A stretch of DNA of 64,000 nucleotides from Oscillospiraceae bacterium (GCA_017435565.1 JAFSEU010000004.1:55231-119230), one strand, 5' to 3'. Shown: positions 32,101 to 41,479, counted from the first letter of the stretch. The notes: generated by a model from the sequence alone, not told the origin. Numbers and translations: made by a program.

Positions 32101-32264
32101 GTGCGGTTTCCGCAAAATCGAGAATTTACCGATTTTGCACCTCATAGCCGCAAAACCGCAAAATCGAGAAAATGCGGTTGCAAAATCGAAAAAAATAAGT
32201 CTGTGCGGTTTCCGCAAAATCGAAGAAATGCGGTTTTTGCGGTTGCGGTTACTCTCGATTTTGC
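32101..32264. repeat. Iteron cluster, candidate phage replication origin
   Basis: GCAAAATCGA occurs four times directly (starting 32112, 32158, 32180 and 32214). Two inverted near-copies follow the same core (32130-32138 and 32255-32264). Two of the direct copies lie in an extended repeat that starts GTGCGGTTTCCGC. The first copies in the minus direction fall in the last codons of the primase gene. Clustered repeats at the primase end suggest a replication origin or control site. Confidence 0.6.
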
Positions 32265-34492
32265 GGCTTGACTTTTCTGCCGATTTTACCATCAGTGATA
32301 TAGAATTGAGAAGAAAATTCTTTAATCCAACGACGAATTGTATCGTCTGTTTTGCCTGTGTAATCACAGATATCAGAGATGTTAACTTCGCCTATGTTAT
32401 CGTGTTCTGCACATTCAAAAGCGTGTTCAAGCGTAGTTAAGCGTTCATTTGATTTCTGCTCTTTTGATTTTTTGTTGCTGAAATTCTTCTTCCAGTTCTG
32501 CGACGCTGCCGTTCCTTCGGGTTGAATATCGCTCAAAACGCCGATATCATCAACAATATGGCAGGGATAATCGAACCACACGTTTTTAGGTTCAAACTTT
32601 TCAAACTCTCGTAGTGTGCCTTCGATTCGCCACGCTGTACGCTTCAGCGACTGTCTTTTTGCAATTGCAATATCATGTTCAACAGAATCACGGGCCCACG
32701 AGGAAAGATTGACTTTAACAAGCTCCTGCATACGTGCAGCGCTGTGCAATTCGTCATATGAAACATCATCAAAAACATCACACTTTTTCAGCCATGAAGC
32801 GCACACGTCGCACACAGCCATATCCTGCTGCTGTTTTTCAAGCTCGGGAGTTTTCTCAAGCTCAATCAAATCAAGCAGCGCATCGGGGTCTCTTGCAAAT
32901 ACGCCTGAGCCTGACGCTCTGTCCATTGAGCGCTTTGCACCCTGACCGCCTTTTGAGTGATGGTGACAATAAATAACCGCACAGCCCAGCTCGGTGCATA
33001 TCCTGTCAAACAGATTGCAAAAATGAGCCATTTGCTCAGCGCTGTTTTCATCGCCGGTAATAATTTTGTATATAGGGTCTACAATAATAGCAAGGTAGTT
33101 CTTCTTTACAGCACGTCTGATGAGCTTCGGTGCAAGCTTGTCCATCGTCAGTGCCTTGCCCCTTAAATTCCATATATCAATGTTCTGAGCGTTCTCAGGC
33201 GTTATCTTAAGCGCCTCATAAGCACTTTTTAAACGGTGCAGACAGCTCGGGCGGTCAAGCTCAAGATTTATATACAACACTCTGCCCTTTGCGCAGTTCC
33301 AGCCAAGCCATTGCGTACCTTCTGCCAAAGCAATGCAAAGCTCAATCAGTAAAAAACTCTTGCCGCCTTTTGAAGGACCCGCAATAAGCATTTTGTGGCC
33401 CTGCCTTAATACGCCGTGTATAAGCGGTGCAGAAAGCGGCGGAAGGTCATCAATAAAATCTGCTGCGTTTTCAAAATCGGGCAAATCATCGTTGCAGCTT
33501 TCAATCCATTCTTTCCATTCGCCGTAGCTTTCCTTGCCTATATTTATTGCAGTGATATACTGCTTCTGCGCGCCTCTGACAACACCGGGCATACGGCTCA
33601 ATCGTGAAGGATTGCGGTTTGATGTATCGATTTTCAAGCCGTTTTTCTTGCAGATATCGTAAAGATAATCTACACGTTTTCTGTATTCTTCGTATGTATC
33701 AGCATCTATTTTAACAATAGCATGCAGAGATTTACCGCCGCTGTAAACAAGCACGGCAACGGGCAATTCAAGCTCACGAATAATGGCATTCTGATGTTCA
33801 ATGCTGTCGTCATCAGCTTCTACAAGTGCATAGCGGTAAGCCGTTACATTATCGTTTTTTACGCCGTTTCCGTCTAAGGGGTTAAATCTTATCCAAGCGC
33901 CTGCTTCCTCGTTTACATCACCGATTACTGCGCCTATATCACCGTTGCAGCCTTGCAATTCTCTGATAAGCTCACTTGCTGTTCTGTCATAATTGCCGCC
34001 TTTGCAGGGACGGTATTTACCGCCGTCATCTTTGTAACTCTCTATCAGATATCCGACATTTTCATCGGACTGAAACAGCGTTGAAAGATATGTCGTCAGT
34101 TCCTTGATAGGATTCCATTCAGGGAATAAAGGCTTAATTTCACGGCTTTCAATCCAGTTTGTATCAACTACTTTGTATTCGTCGCTGATTTCATCATCCC
34201 ACGAAAGCTCATAGCCTTCCTTAGAAGCGGAAGGCACCCAGCCGTGCTCCTTTGCAAGAGCAATTATCGTGCCGGCTGTAACGGGAGTATGCGAGCCGTT
34301 AAAGCCGTGCCATTTGCGCTCGCACTCTCCCACTTTGTAGCGGCTGTCATTTCTGCTCCACGCATCCCAGTCCGATGCGTCAAAGCCTGCATGATGCAGT
34401 GCCATTCCAACACTGAGCCATTCCTGATAGGAGCAAAGCGACGGATTTATATATTCAAGTATTTCTAAAAGATTGCTGTTGTCATATTCCAT
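32249..34492 (-). CDS. Phage primase-helicase (AEP primase plus RepA-like ATPase)
   Basis: 747 residues. The N-terminus (YINPSLCSYQEWLSVGMALHHAGFDASDW) is a PriCT-2 type domain. A primase-like segment (about 215-300) has VEADDDSIEHQ, SGGKSLHAIVKID and NPSRLSRMPG, which fit the acidic, S-x-H and basic motifs of archaeo-eukaryotic primases. An AAA_25/RepA-like helicase follows with AGPSKGGKSF (Walker A) and LAIIVDPIYK (Walker B). The C-terminal ~60 residues form a winged helix. It should prime and unwind phage DNA. Its ATG overlaps the end of the helicase gene. Confidence 0.85.
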   Translation of the reverse strand: MEYDNSNLLEILEYINPSLCSYQEWLSVGMALHHAGFDASDWDAWSRNDSRYKVGECERKWHGFNGSHTPVTAGTIIALAKEHGWVPSASKEGYELSWDDEISDEYKVVDTNWIESREIKPLFPEWNPIKELTTYLSTLFQSDENVGYLIESYKDDGGKYRPCKGGNYDRTASELIRELQGCNGDIGAVIGDVNEEAGAWIRFNPLDGNGVKNDNVTAYRYALVEADDDSIEHQNAIIRELELPVAVLVYSGGKSLHAIVKIDADTYEEYRKRVDYLYDICKKNGLKIDTSNRNPSRLSRMPGVVRGAQKQYITAINIGKESYGEWKEWIESCNDDLPDFENAADFIDDLPPLSAPLIHGVLRQGHKMLIAGPSKGGKSFLLIELCIALAEGTQWLGWNCAKGRVLYINLELDRPSCLHRLKSAYEALKITPENAQNIDIWNLRGKALTMDKLAPKLIRRAVKKNYLAIIVDPIYKIITGDENSAEQMAHFCNLFDRICTELGCAVIYCHHHSKGGQGAKRSMDRASGSGVFARDPDALLDLIELEKTPELEKQQQDMAVCDVCASWLKKCDVFDDVSYDELHSAARMQELVKVNLSSWARDSVEHDIAIAKRQSLKRTAWRIEGTLREFEKFEPKNVWFDYPCHIVDDIGVLSDIQPEGTAASQNWKKNFSNKKSKEQKSNERLTTLEHAFECAEHDNIGEVNISDICDYTGKTDDTIRRWIKEFSSQFYITDGKIGRKVKPQNRE

Positions 34493-36096
34493 TCGCTGTT
34501 TGCTCCTTTGTTATTCTGTGGTTCATAGGTTGCAGGGTCAACACCTGCAGGCAATCTGTTCCAGCCGAGCGCGGAAATGCGTGATATCATTTTGCTTGCA
34601 CTGTCAGAATCCCACTTGCCAACGTGCTTAAAGCCATATCTTTCGAGTAACCTTATCTGCTTGGGTGTTGCAAGGCCTTCGTTACGGCGCTCAAGTATTC
34701 TGTCAAGAAGTTTCTGCGCCTTGCCTGCAGATTCAATTTCATCGGGGAATATACCCAGTTTTTCAAGTTGTGTTCTCTGCTTGTCGGTCGGAGCTTCGCA
34801 CTCCCAGCCGAATGAGGGAATATATCCCGATAAATCCTGAGCGGATATGCTCATTTCATATTGCAGAGGATCTACAAGCTGACGCTTGCGTTTTTTCATT
34901 TGTTCAAGTGTTTTAGCCAAAGCGGCTTCACGTTGAGCTACTACATCTTCGGAAGCCTTGTTTGCCGCTTCCTCGATATCTATAGGATAAGCACAGCTTT
35001 CAAGGTTTTCCGTAGCCTTGTTTGCAACCTGCGGATCTTCACAAATCAGGTGTGCAGGATGACAAAGCTCGTGACGTTCGGTATGCCATAAAAAATCAAG
35101 TACAAGCAGATGGTCTTTGCCTTCACTAAGGCGTGTGCCCCTGCCTATCATCTGGCAGTAAAGGCTGCGCACCTTTGTCGGACGAAGTACAATGACACAG
35201 TCAACCGAAGGACAGTCCCAGCCTTCCGTCAACAACATAGAATTGCACAAAACGTTATATTTTCCGCTGTCAAAATCCTGCAGTACTTCGCTTCTGTCAG
35301 CGCTTTCGCCGTTAACCTCTGCCGCTCTGAATCCCTTTGAATTAAGTATGTTTGCAAATTTCTGTGAGGTTTTTACAAGCGGCAGAAATACTACTGTTTT
35401 GCGGTCAGCACAAGTCTTCAACATTTCGTCTGCGATTTTTTCCAAATAAGGATCGAGTGCAGTATCAATATCACCGGGCTTAAAGTCGCCGTTTTGTACA
35501 GAAACTGCCGAAAGGTCAAGCTTCAACGGAATAGTCTGCGCTTTTATAGGGCACAGATAGCCGTCTTTTATCGCCTGAACGATTGAGTATTCATAAGCCA
35601 GACTGTCAAAAAACTGCCCTAAGTTTTTCATATCGCCTCTGTCGGGCGTTGCTGTAACGCCCAGGACATTGGCATTGCAAAAGTGCGCAAGCACCTTCTG
35701 ATACCCGTCTGACAAGACGTGATGCGCTTCGTCAATGATTATTGTGTCAAAATAATCGTGCGAAAACTGAGCCAAGCGCTTGGGCCGCATCAGCGACTGT
35801 ATAGAGCCGACCGTTACACGCAAAAACGAATCAAGACACGTTTCCTGAGCCTTTTCAACGGCGGCTTTCAGTTTTGTAAATTTAAAAAGCTTATCTGCAG
35901 CCTGCGTTAAAAGCTCGCCTCTGTGCGCAAGGATAAGCACTCGTTCACCCTTGCGCACGCATTCTTCCGTAACGCTTGAAAAAACAACCGTCTTGCCCGT
36001 ACCTGTCGGAAGTACAATCAGCGTTCTGCCGTTGCCTGTATCCCATTCTCGAAACACAGCTTCTTTGGCAGCAAGCTGATACGGACGGTAGTTCAT
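34465..36096 (-). CDS. DEAD/DEAH-box superfamily II helicase
   Basis: 543 residues. Motifs: LPTGTGKT (I, about 32-39), DEAH (II), TATPDRG (III), then the C-terminal domain with VFLPLV and IGRGTRLSEG (VI). It resembles the ERCC3/Ssl2-like helicases of low-GC phages. The C-terminal ~150 residues are an unrecognised zinc-free extension. The start at MNYRPYQ is just inside the DUF669 stop with GGAGTG upstream. It ends in TAG. Confidence 0.88.
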   Translation of the reverse strand: MNYRPYQLAAKEAVFREWDTGNGRTLIVLPTGTGKTVVFSSVTEECVRKGERVLILAHRGELLTQAADKLFKFTKLKAAVEKAQETCLDSFLRVTVGSIQSLMRPKRLAQFSHDYFDTIIIDEAHHVLSDGYQKVLAHFCNANVLGVTATPDRGDMKNLGQFFDSLAYEYSIVQAIKDGYLCPIKAQTIPLKLDLSAVSVQNGDFKPGDIDTALDPYLEKIADEMLKTCADRKTVVFLPLVKTSQKFANILNSKGFRAAEVNGESADRSEVLQDFDSGKYNVLCNSMLLTEGWDCPSVDCVIVLRPTKVRSLYCQMIGRGTRLSEGKDHLLVLDFLWHTERHELCHPAHLICEDPQVANKATENLESCAYPIDIEEAANKASEDVVAQREAALAKTLEQMKKRKRQLVDPLQYEMSISAQDLSGYIPSFGWECEAPTDKQRTQLEKLGIFPDEIESAGKAQKLLDRILERRNEGLATPKQIRLLERYGFKHVGKWDSDSASKMISRISALGWNRLPAGVDPATYEPQNNKGANSEWNMTTAIF

Positions 36097-36614
36097 TTCT
36101 TCCACACTCCCCACGGACTGTTCTGAGCAGGCGCAGTTGAAACAGGACAATCATATTGCTTATCAATTGCTTTATCAATTTCATCACTGTCGGGAGCAAG
36201 GAAACGTAAAACTTCGTTTGATTTACCCTTGCCGCTGCCGTCTTTTTTGTCATATTCATGTATGCCGATTTTAGCATATCCTGTACTCTGAGGGACGATA
36301 TCCCAGTTCATCGCAAAGCGTTCGCCATGCCTTCTGGCACCGATGCAGGTGAAGAACGCTGTAAGCAGACCTTCACATTTTGAGTGCAAGAACAAATTAT
36401 TCATCACATAAGCCTTGCCCTCAGGGCTGTCAATTTCGAGTGTAAGCACAGCCTTTGCGCAAGGCGGCAGATTTTTACTGCCGGGATGTCTTGCTCTTTC
36501 AAATTTAGTTACGGTAAATTTATATACGCCCTCGGACAGAAGTATAAAATCAGAGCCTTCTTTTTCAATCTCGCTGTCCCATGAAAGCTCATGTCCTGTT
36601 GTATTTTCAGCCAT
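36093..36614 (-). CDS. DUF669 phage protein, probable single-strand DNA-binding role
   Basis: 173 residues. It has a beta-barrel-like pattern (YKFTVTKFERARHPGSKNLPPCAKAVLTLEI) and a MNNLFLHSKCEGLLTAFFTCIGAR segment typical of DUF669. The family lies between Sak4-like ATPases and helicases in many phages and is suggested to bind DNA. It lies 21 bases after the AAA_24 gene and overlaps the helicase start. Confidence 0.75.
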   Translation of the reverse strand: MAENTTGHELSWDSEIEKEGSDFILLSEGVYKFTVTKFERARHPGSKNLPPCAKAVLTLEIDSPEGKAYVMNNLFLHSKCEGLLTAFFTCIGARRHGERFAMNWDIVPQSTGYAKIGIHEYDKKDGSGKGKSNEVLRFLAPDSDEIDKAIDKQYDCPVSTAPAQNSPWGVWKK

Positions 36615-36635
36615 AATAATTTTCTCCTTTCAGTC

Positions 36636-37646
36636 TTAAAACGGTACTTTTACAATTTCCTGTCTGATATCGCCCCAGTTTGACACAAGGAAGCTGACAA
36701 AATCAGCAGGATAATTACTTACACGCACATCCTTGGGAAATGCGCCTTTTGATTCGACATATTCACACAGCGTCTGTTCGTCTACACCCGAAGTCTCCAT
36801 CAAATCTCGTAGATTTTTTGGAATTGCACTATCGAGAATCCCCATAACTTCAACGCTTTGTGCAACATCATCTTTTGAGATCTCACAAACCTTCGTTATC
36901 GTATCTGTCTGATTGCAGTTGTTAATGCACGGGATGACGTGAGCAATACTGTCATAGCTAAGCGGTATTTCATCAGGAAGTCCGACACGGTTCTTGGCAT
37001 CCCAGCAGGGGTGATGAGTGGTATACATCACACGCTTATTACCCTGCGCCTTGTTCTTTTCCATCTTGCTGTCGGAAGCGATGACAACCGTTTTGTAGTT
37101 GCAAAAAAGCATAAGGTCTGCCCATTCCTTTACAAGCGGCGCCGTTTTCTTTTCAAGCTTCATTTCATAACGGTCGTAAGAGCCGAATTCGTTGGGCTGC
37201 TCAAATCGCTTGATTGCTGTATGGCAGCACAGCACAACATTGATTCCGACATTGACAACGTCACTCAAAAGATTAAGCATTTTGCCGAATTCTTCAGCCA
37301 AGTACGTATATCCTTTGCCATATCCAAAGGCTTCAATGCCGTCGCATTTATTCTTTGTGCAGATGTGCTCTGCGCAAAGGTGCTCAGCCCAATCGGCTGT
37401 ATCTACAACAAGCGTTGCACAGTTTTTGCTGCAGATAACATCACGGATTTCATCAAGCAGCATTTCCCAGGATGTCGGCCTTGGCATTCTCGGTACGTCG
37501 TAATGCTCCGTAGAACCTTCGGTATCTATAAACAGTGCATAAGGAAACTGTGCGGCAAGGCTTGTCTTGCCGATACCTTCAACGCCCATAATAACAACCT
37601 TCTGGGCTTTTTCAATCTTGCCCGATGTTATTTCGTATTTTCCCAT
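36636..37646 (-). CDS. AAA_24/Sak4-like phage recombination ATPase
   Basis: 336 residues. Walker A GVEGIGKTS (about residues 20-28), then LFIDTEGSTEHY, a Walker B strand TLVVDTAD, and a central EFGKMLNLLSDVVNVGINVVLCCHTAIK. This is the RecA-like phage nucleotide-binding family (Sak4-like), which acts in single-strand annealing or exchange. The start at MGKYE lies after AAAGGAG at the end of the SMC-like gene. Confidence 0.85.
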   Translation of the reverse strand: MGKYEITSGKIEKAQKVVIMGVEGIGKTSLAAQFPYALFIDTEGSTEHYDVPRMPRPTSWEMLLDEIRDVICSKNCATLVVDTADWAEHLCAEHICTKNKCDGIEAFGYGKGYTYLAEEFGKMLNLLSDVVNVGINVVLCCHTAIKRFEQPNEFGSYDRYEMKLEKKTAPLVKEWADLMLFCNYKTVVIASDSKMEKNKAQGNKRVMYTTHHPCWDAKNRVGLPDEIPLSYDSIAHVIPCINNCNQTDTITKVCEISKDDVAQSVEVMGILDSAIPKNLRDLMETSGVDEQTLCEYVESKGAFPKDVRVSNYPADFVSFLVSNWGDIRQEIVKVPF

Positions 37647-37648
37647 AA

Positions 37649-38926
37649 TCAAACTCCTTTCCATTTATCCCAGCCACTCGATGTGGTATCGACTTTCGGC
37701 TCACTATCCTGCTTAACATATCCATCTTCGATGATAATACTGCATTCATCGCCGCTTGAAACTCTTGTAGCAATTGCCTGCAGATTCTGTTCTTCAAGCC
37801 ATTTGCCGAATTCGTCAAGTGTTTTTCTGTCCATCTGCTCAAGCTTATCAATAAGAACAAATCCACATGCTGGATTCAAAGCTCTGACAATTGCCGTTGC
37901 AACCTTAAGCTGTTCGGCACCGCTCATGCAATCCCACTTCTGAGAATTATATGTAAGCTCACCATCTTCAACGGAAAGCCCTTCAAGCGGAAGTGCCGCA
38001 TTGTCAAGCAGCTTTCTGCGCGCTTTGCGTACATCTTCAATCTTTTCAGTAAGATTATTGTACTTATCAAAAAGATTTTTGGCGGTTTCCTGTGCAGCAA
38101 CCTTATCAAGATTAGCACGTACCTTTCTGTTGATATCATCAATGCGCTTGATATCCTCTTCAATTTCTGCAGTGCTTTCATCAATCAGGTTTTCTGCAGA
38201 TTTACTTGCAATTTCAAGATTTTTCTGCGCTTCATCAACCTTGCGCTGTGCTTCCAGCAAATTGTTTTTCGCCTGAGCAAGTCGCTCTTCCCACAAATCT
38301 TTGTCACGTCTCAAGCGTTGGTTTTCCGCATTTTTGCTTAATATTTCCTGCTGACGCATAATCAGTTCATGTGCTGATACAGGCATTTCGGGCATATTGG
38401 GATAAAAGACAAGCTCATCGGCATATTTCTGCTTCTGGTCACGTTCTCTGCCGATATAAAGCCTTTCCTGATAAAACGAAGTTTCATCCTGATTGAGTTT
38501 GCGTAATTCATCACCAACGCCGATTATTTTAAGTAATGTTTCGGCTTTGTCGGAATTCGATGAGTTTATGAATTTCGGCAAATCAAGCGCAAACTGCTCA
38601 ACAAAGCTGTTAAGCAGGGTCTGACCAGCCTTTTGGCCGCTCGGGTCGGTTACAGTAAGACTACTGTTTTTGCCTTTACGCTCGACAACAAGGCCGTTGC
38701 TCAAGGTAATCTTAAGCGTAGGCGGCAACACGGAATCTGAATTCTGCGCTTGTGTGGGACGGTATTTTTCGCCGCCTAAGCACCAGGCGATTCCATCAAG
38801 TACCGATGTCTTCCCCTGGCCGTTATCGCCGCCGATAATTGTCAAGCCGTTTTGCACCGGCACAAGCTCTACCGCCCTCACACGTTTGACATTCTCTATT
38901 TGCAAAGCATTGATTTTTACTGACAT
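37649..38926 (-). CDS. SMC/RecN-type ATPase
   Basis: 425 residues. The N-terminal half-ATPase has IGGDNGQGKTSVLDGIAW (Walker A). A coiled coil follows (about 160-290), then a C-terminal half with the signature-like YNSQKWDCMSGAEQLKVATAIVRAL and a LIDKLEQMD Walker B. This is a compact RecF/SbcC-like phage protein that may process DNA ends with the Sak4-like ATPase. It starts the replication/recombination operon proper. Confidence 0.85.
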   Translation of the reverse strand: MSVKINALQIENVKRVRAVELVPVQNGLTIIGGDNGQGKTSVLDGIAWCLGGEKYRPTQAQNSDSVLPPTLKITLSNGLVVERKGKNSSLTVTDPSGQKAGQTLLNSFVEQFALDLPKFINSSNSDKAETLLKIIGVGDELRKLNQDETSFYQERLYIGRERDQKQKYADELVFYPNMPEMPVSAHELIMRQQEILSKNAENQRLRRDKDLWEERLAQAKNNLLEAQRKVDEAQKNLEIASKSAENLIDESTAEIEEDIKRIDDINRKVRANLDKVAAQETAKNLFDKYNNLTEKIEDVRKARRKLLDNAALPLEGLSVEDGELTYNSQKWDCMSGAEQLKVATAIVRALNPACGFVLIDKLEQMDRKTLDEFGKWLEEQNLQAIATRVSSGDECSIIIEDGYVKQDSEPKVDTTSSGWDKWKGV

Positions 38927-39035
38927 TTATGTAATTCTCCTTCTAATTATTGATTTATTGTGAACACCTGTCGAAACACCGCACCAAAACCGCCTTGTTT
39001 CGACATTGTGTTTGTCGAATGGGGTCATTTCTTAT

Positions 39036-40280
39036 CTAAATCTCAGCATCGTATTCGCCACCCGATGCTGATATGTTCGGATTATCAAATGCACATGGAC
39101 TTATCTCTGCAAGTTCTGAAGCCGTGTTGAAAAAATCCATTTTAGATATTTTTGATGGCTTGTACCTATGCAATTTCATTATTTCGTCGCCTAATCCGGT
39201 TTTTGTCATATAACCGCGCCACATTTTTGGGTGTGTTTTTCTTAACGATGCCATGTGATTATTTTTAAATCCTATGTCTGTTGCACAACCGACACAGCCG
39301 TTGCGCTTGATTTTTTGCAAATTGCCGTCTTCGTCTTCGTATTCAATGTCATATAGCGGAGAATACGGCACATCATATCGATGTATGTATTCCCATATAT
39401 CGTCATCCGTCCAAATCGCCAACGGAGAACAATGATAAAAATCACCGCAATAGTCTCTATGCGACTTGAATAAATACCCTCTTGTGCTGAAGTTGAGGCA
39501 TCTCATGCGGCTTTCGCTCGCCATCAATCCTTTGAAAATCACATCGATACCAAGCTGTCTCTGCATTTGCTCCAAAGGCTCTTTTTTTAAAATAGCGCAG
39601 CAATGATTGCTGATTCTGACATGTCTTAACAAATCATAATACTCTAACAATTCCGCATCATCACTTTCGGATTGCGAGTATTTCAAAAAGCAATCGATAT
39701 TAATACGTCTAGCAGTCAATTTACCGCTTAGAGCCTTTCCAAGAATCGGGTAACCGTATTGGTCAACACACCAAGCATAGTTTTTTCGCGTGCCTGCCTT
39801 CCATATCAATCCGCGCTTTTTAAAATCGTCATACATTTCTGCAGGGCATGCTTTTTCAAGCGTTTCAGTAGATTTCAGTTTTCCGTCTGCCTTCAAAACT
39901 GTATCAAGCATGTTGTTTTTTTCTAAAAACCCAAGTAGTTCTTTCTGCGCCTGATACTTTAATCCGTCCTTTTTCAGCTTCTCAGGTTTTGCTTCGTGGA
40001 AATGTTCACCGCCCCATTCCATACCTAATTTGCGAGCAAAAGCTAAGCTTTCGGGAAACTCACATCCCGTATTTCCAAATATGATTTCGTAGGTTTTGTC
40101 GGGGAAATATGTACGAAATAAATGCCATAATACTGTGCTGTCTTTTCCACCGCTGAAAGCAATAGCACATCTGTTTTTTGAAGCAGCAAATCCGTCTTTT
40201 ATAGCGTTCACGGCCACATCAATTTTATAATCAAGGGGCTTCTTTTGCTCTTGATATATCGTCTTGAAGTCCATAAACAT
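39036..40280 (-). CDS. PAPS-reductase-like ATP pyrophosphatase family protein
   Basis: 414 residues. The PP-loop motif AFSGGKDSTVLWHLF (about 42-56) defines the adenylate-forming fold. The centre holds NHCCAILKKEPLEQM and the end CVGCATDIGFKNN, which could bind a metal or an Fe-S cluster. The fold occurs in PAPS reductase and in the DNA-phosphorothioation protein DndC; phage members have no proven substrate. A DNA-modification role is possible but no other dnd genes are present. ATG at 40280 follows AAAGGCGG. It ends in TAG. Confidence 0.8.
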   Translation of the reverse strand: MFMDFKTIYQEQKKPLDYKIDVAVNAIKDGFAASKNRCAIAFSGGKDSTVLWHLFRTYFPDKTYEIIFGNTGCEFPESLAFARKLGMEWGGEHFHEAKPEKLKKDGLKYQAQKELLGFLEKNNMLDTVLKADGKLKSTETLEKACPAEMYDDFKKRGLIWKAGTRKNYAWCVDQYGYPILGKALSGKLTARRINIDCFLKYSQSESDDAELLEYYDLLRHVRISNHCCAILKKEPLEQMQRQLGIDVIFKGLMASESRMRCLNFSTRGYLFKSHRDYCGDFYHCSPLAIWTDDDIWEYIHRYDVPYSPLYDIEYEDEDGNLQKIKRNGCVGCATDIGFKNNHMASLRKTHPKMWRGYMTKTGLGDEIMKLHRYKPSKISKMDFFNTASELAEISPCAFDNPNISASGGEYDAEI

Positions 40281-40281
40281 A

Positions 40282-40536
40282 TCAACACACCGCCTTTTCT
40301 TCAAGCCAAGACTTAATCTTATCAGCTTGATCTTTGTACCATACATTGCCCGTCAGCTGCCACATGTGGATACCGACTCTTACGCTGTCTTTAAGTGCAT
40401 CGGCGATATAATCGGGGATATTGACTTTTTGCGAATTATCGTGTATACTATTTACAGAATCTATTTGACAAGCACTCGATTCTGCTGAGCTTGCAGCCGC
40501 GCCAACGGTTGCAGGCTCTTTTTCTTTTGTGTTCAT
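40282..40536 (-). CDS. Early phage protein of unknown function, 84 aa
   Basis: Not recognised. A Ser/Ala-rich, probably disordered N-terminus (about 1-45) leads to a helical C-terminus (YIADALKDSVRVGIHMWQLTGNVWYKDQADKIKSWLEEK). It overlaps the upstream stop (TGATG) and ends 2 bases before the PAPS-reductase-like start, so it is translated with it. Confidence 0.55.
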   Translation of the reverse strand: MNTKEKEPATVGAAASSAESSACQIDSVNSIHDNSQKVNIPDYIADALKDSVRVGIHMWQLTGNVWYKDQADKIKSWLEEKAVC

Positions 40537-40718
40537 CAGAATTCTTCCTCCTTCAGCTCGGGCAGTTCGTAGCCCTTTTTGATGATATTGTATCTTGCTT
40601 CAATTACGGCAAAATACGGTATGCGCAGTCTTTTTGATATTTCTTCGGCCGTAAAACCTGCGCAGAAATATTCTTTGATGATTTCTTCAGATTTGCTTAA
40701 GGTTTTATTCGTTATCAT
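40536..40718 (-). CDS. Small HTH-like early protein, 60 aa
   Basis: 60 residues with a helix-turn-helix pattern (EYFCAGFTAEEISKRLRIPYFAVIEARYNII). It may be a DNA-binding early regulator. It overlaps the small membrane protein gene by 14 bases and the next gene by 1 base. Confidence 0.6.
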   Translation of the reverse strand: MITNKTLSKSEEIIKEYFCAGFTAEEISKRLRIPYFAVIEARYNIIKKGYELPELKEEEF

Positions 40719-40836
40719 CCCACTTTAACCCCTTCGCTTTGTAAATGAGGCGGAAGATAGCCTCCACCGTTCCGCCGAAAATGCCAAACACAGCGCACAT
40801 CAAGGTGAGCGTAATTAGCAGTGATAAGAATTGCAT
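40705..40836 (-). CDS. Small membrane protein, 43 aa
   Basis: One hydrophobic N-terminal helix (MQFLSLLITLTLMCAVFGIFGG) and a basic tail (RLIYKAKGLKWDDNE). GGTGG lies just before ATG, which directly abuts the stop of the HTH gene (TAAATG). It is too short for usual gene calling. Unknown function. Confidence 0.6.
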   Translation of the reverse strand: MQFLSLLITLTLMCAVFGIFGGTVEAIFRLIYKAKGLKWDDNE

Positions 40837-41238
40837 TTAAGCCACCTCAATCCCTGTGTACTCAGAAAATTTCTTTGCGCTGATAAAATATGTAAAGCGC
40901 CCCTGTGAGATTTTCACTGCATAACCGAAGGGAAGTATCCCCTTTTGCAGGCCCACCCTTATGAATTGCTGGCTGACCCCCATCAACTCTGATGCCCGCT
41001 TGATTGAAAGCTTGTTTACTCCGCAAACTTCCTTTTCTTCGTCAGCTCCGCACAGCCAATTTGCCGGCACGTTCAACGCATTTGATAATGCAATTACCGA
41101 TTCAGCTCTCGGCTTGCAAATACCCAATAAATACGAGCTGATTGATGCGTTGCTCAATTTGCTTGCACAAGCTAATTCAGACTGTGTAATCTTACACTTG
41201 TCCATTGACTCTTTTAATCTCTGTGAAAAAATACTCAT
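40837..41238 (-). CDS. HTH regulator with two DNA-binding-like regions
   Basis: 133 residues. The N-terminal Cro/C1 HTH (ITQSELACASKLSNASISSYLLG, about 17-39) is followed by a linker and a second HTH-like segment (LSIKRASELMGVSQQFIRVGLQKG, about 77-100). The combination suggests an early regulator or excisionase-like protein. The start at MSIFSQR was chosen for the GAAGGTG site; the longer frame has none. Confidence 0.7.
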   Translation of the reverse strand: MSIFSQRLKESMDKCKITQSELACASKLSNASISSYLLGICKPRAESVIALSNALNVPANWLCGADEEKEVCGVNKLSIKRASELMGVSQQFIRVGLQKGILPFGYAVKISQGRFTYFISAKKFSEYTGIEVA

Positions 41239-41254
41239 GTTTTCACCTTCTTTC

Positions 41255-41479
41255 TTACTTGCCTGCATTTTCGCTTATGCGGTACACACCGTTACTGTAC
41301 ATCAGTGTCATTCCAAGTGCATCAGCGATTTTTTCGGCAACACGTCTGCTGTCGTTTGCGCCGCACATAAAGCATTTGATTGTACTCTCTTCAATGTCGG
41401 TTTTCTCAGAAAGTTGACGATATGTCATCTTTCTTTCAGTAAGAACGTTTCTTACAATCTGCCTAAATTCTGCAAACAA
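41255..41479 (-). CDS. Cro-like HTH repressor, first lytic gene
   Basis: 74 residues with one Cro/C1-type HTH (MTYRQLSEKTDIEESTIKCFMCG). It starts with TTG at 41479, preceded 8 bases upstream by AGGAGG; an ATG is not available in frame. It is the first gene after the leftward promoter and the natural counterpart of the CI-like repressor. Confidence 0.72.
   Translation of the reverse strand: MFAEFRQIVRNVLTERKMTYRQLSEKTDIEESTIKCFMCGANDSRRVAEKIADALGMTLMYSNGVYRISENAGK

Noticed and set aside
32101..32264. CRISPR array
   Set aside because: The repeat units are short, unevenly spaced and partly inverted, with no cas gene. They fit iterons better. No CRISPR array was seen anywhere in the window.
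12294..41479. Full reassignment of TAG to an amino acid in this prophage
   Set aside because: TAG clearly ends terS just inside terL, the endolysin just before its terminator, the 296-residue tail gene before a ribosome site, the helicase and the PAPS-reductase-like gene. No suppressor tRNA was seen. Only the two isolated cases are reported as an open question.
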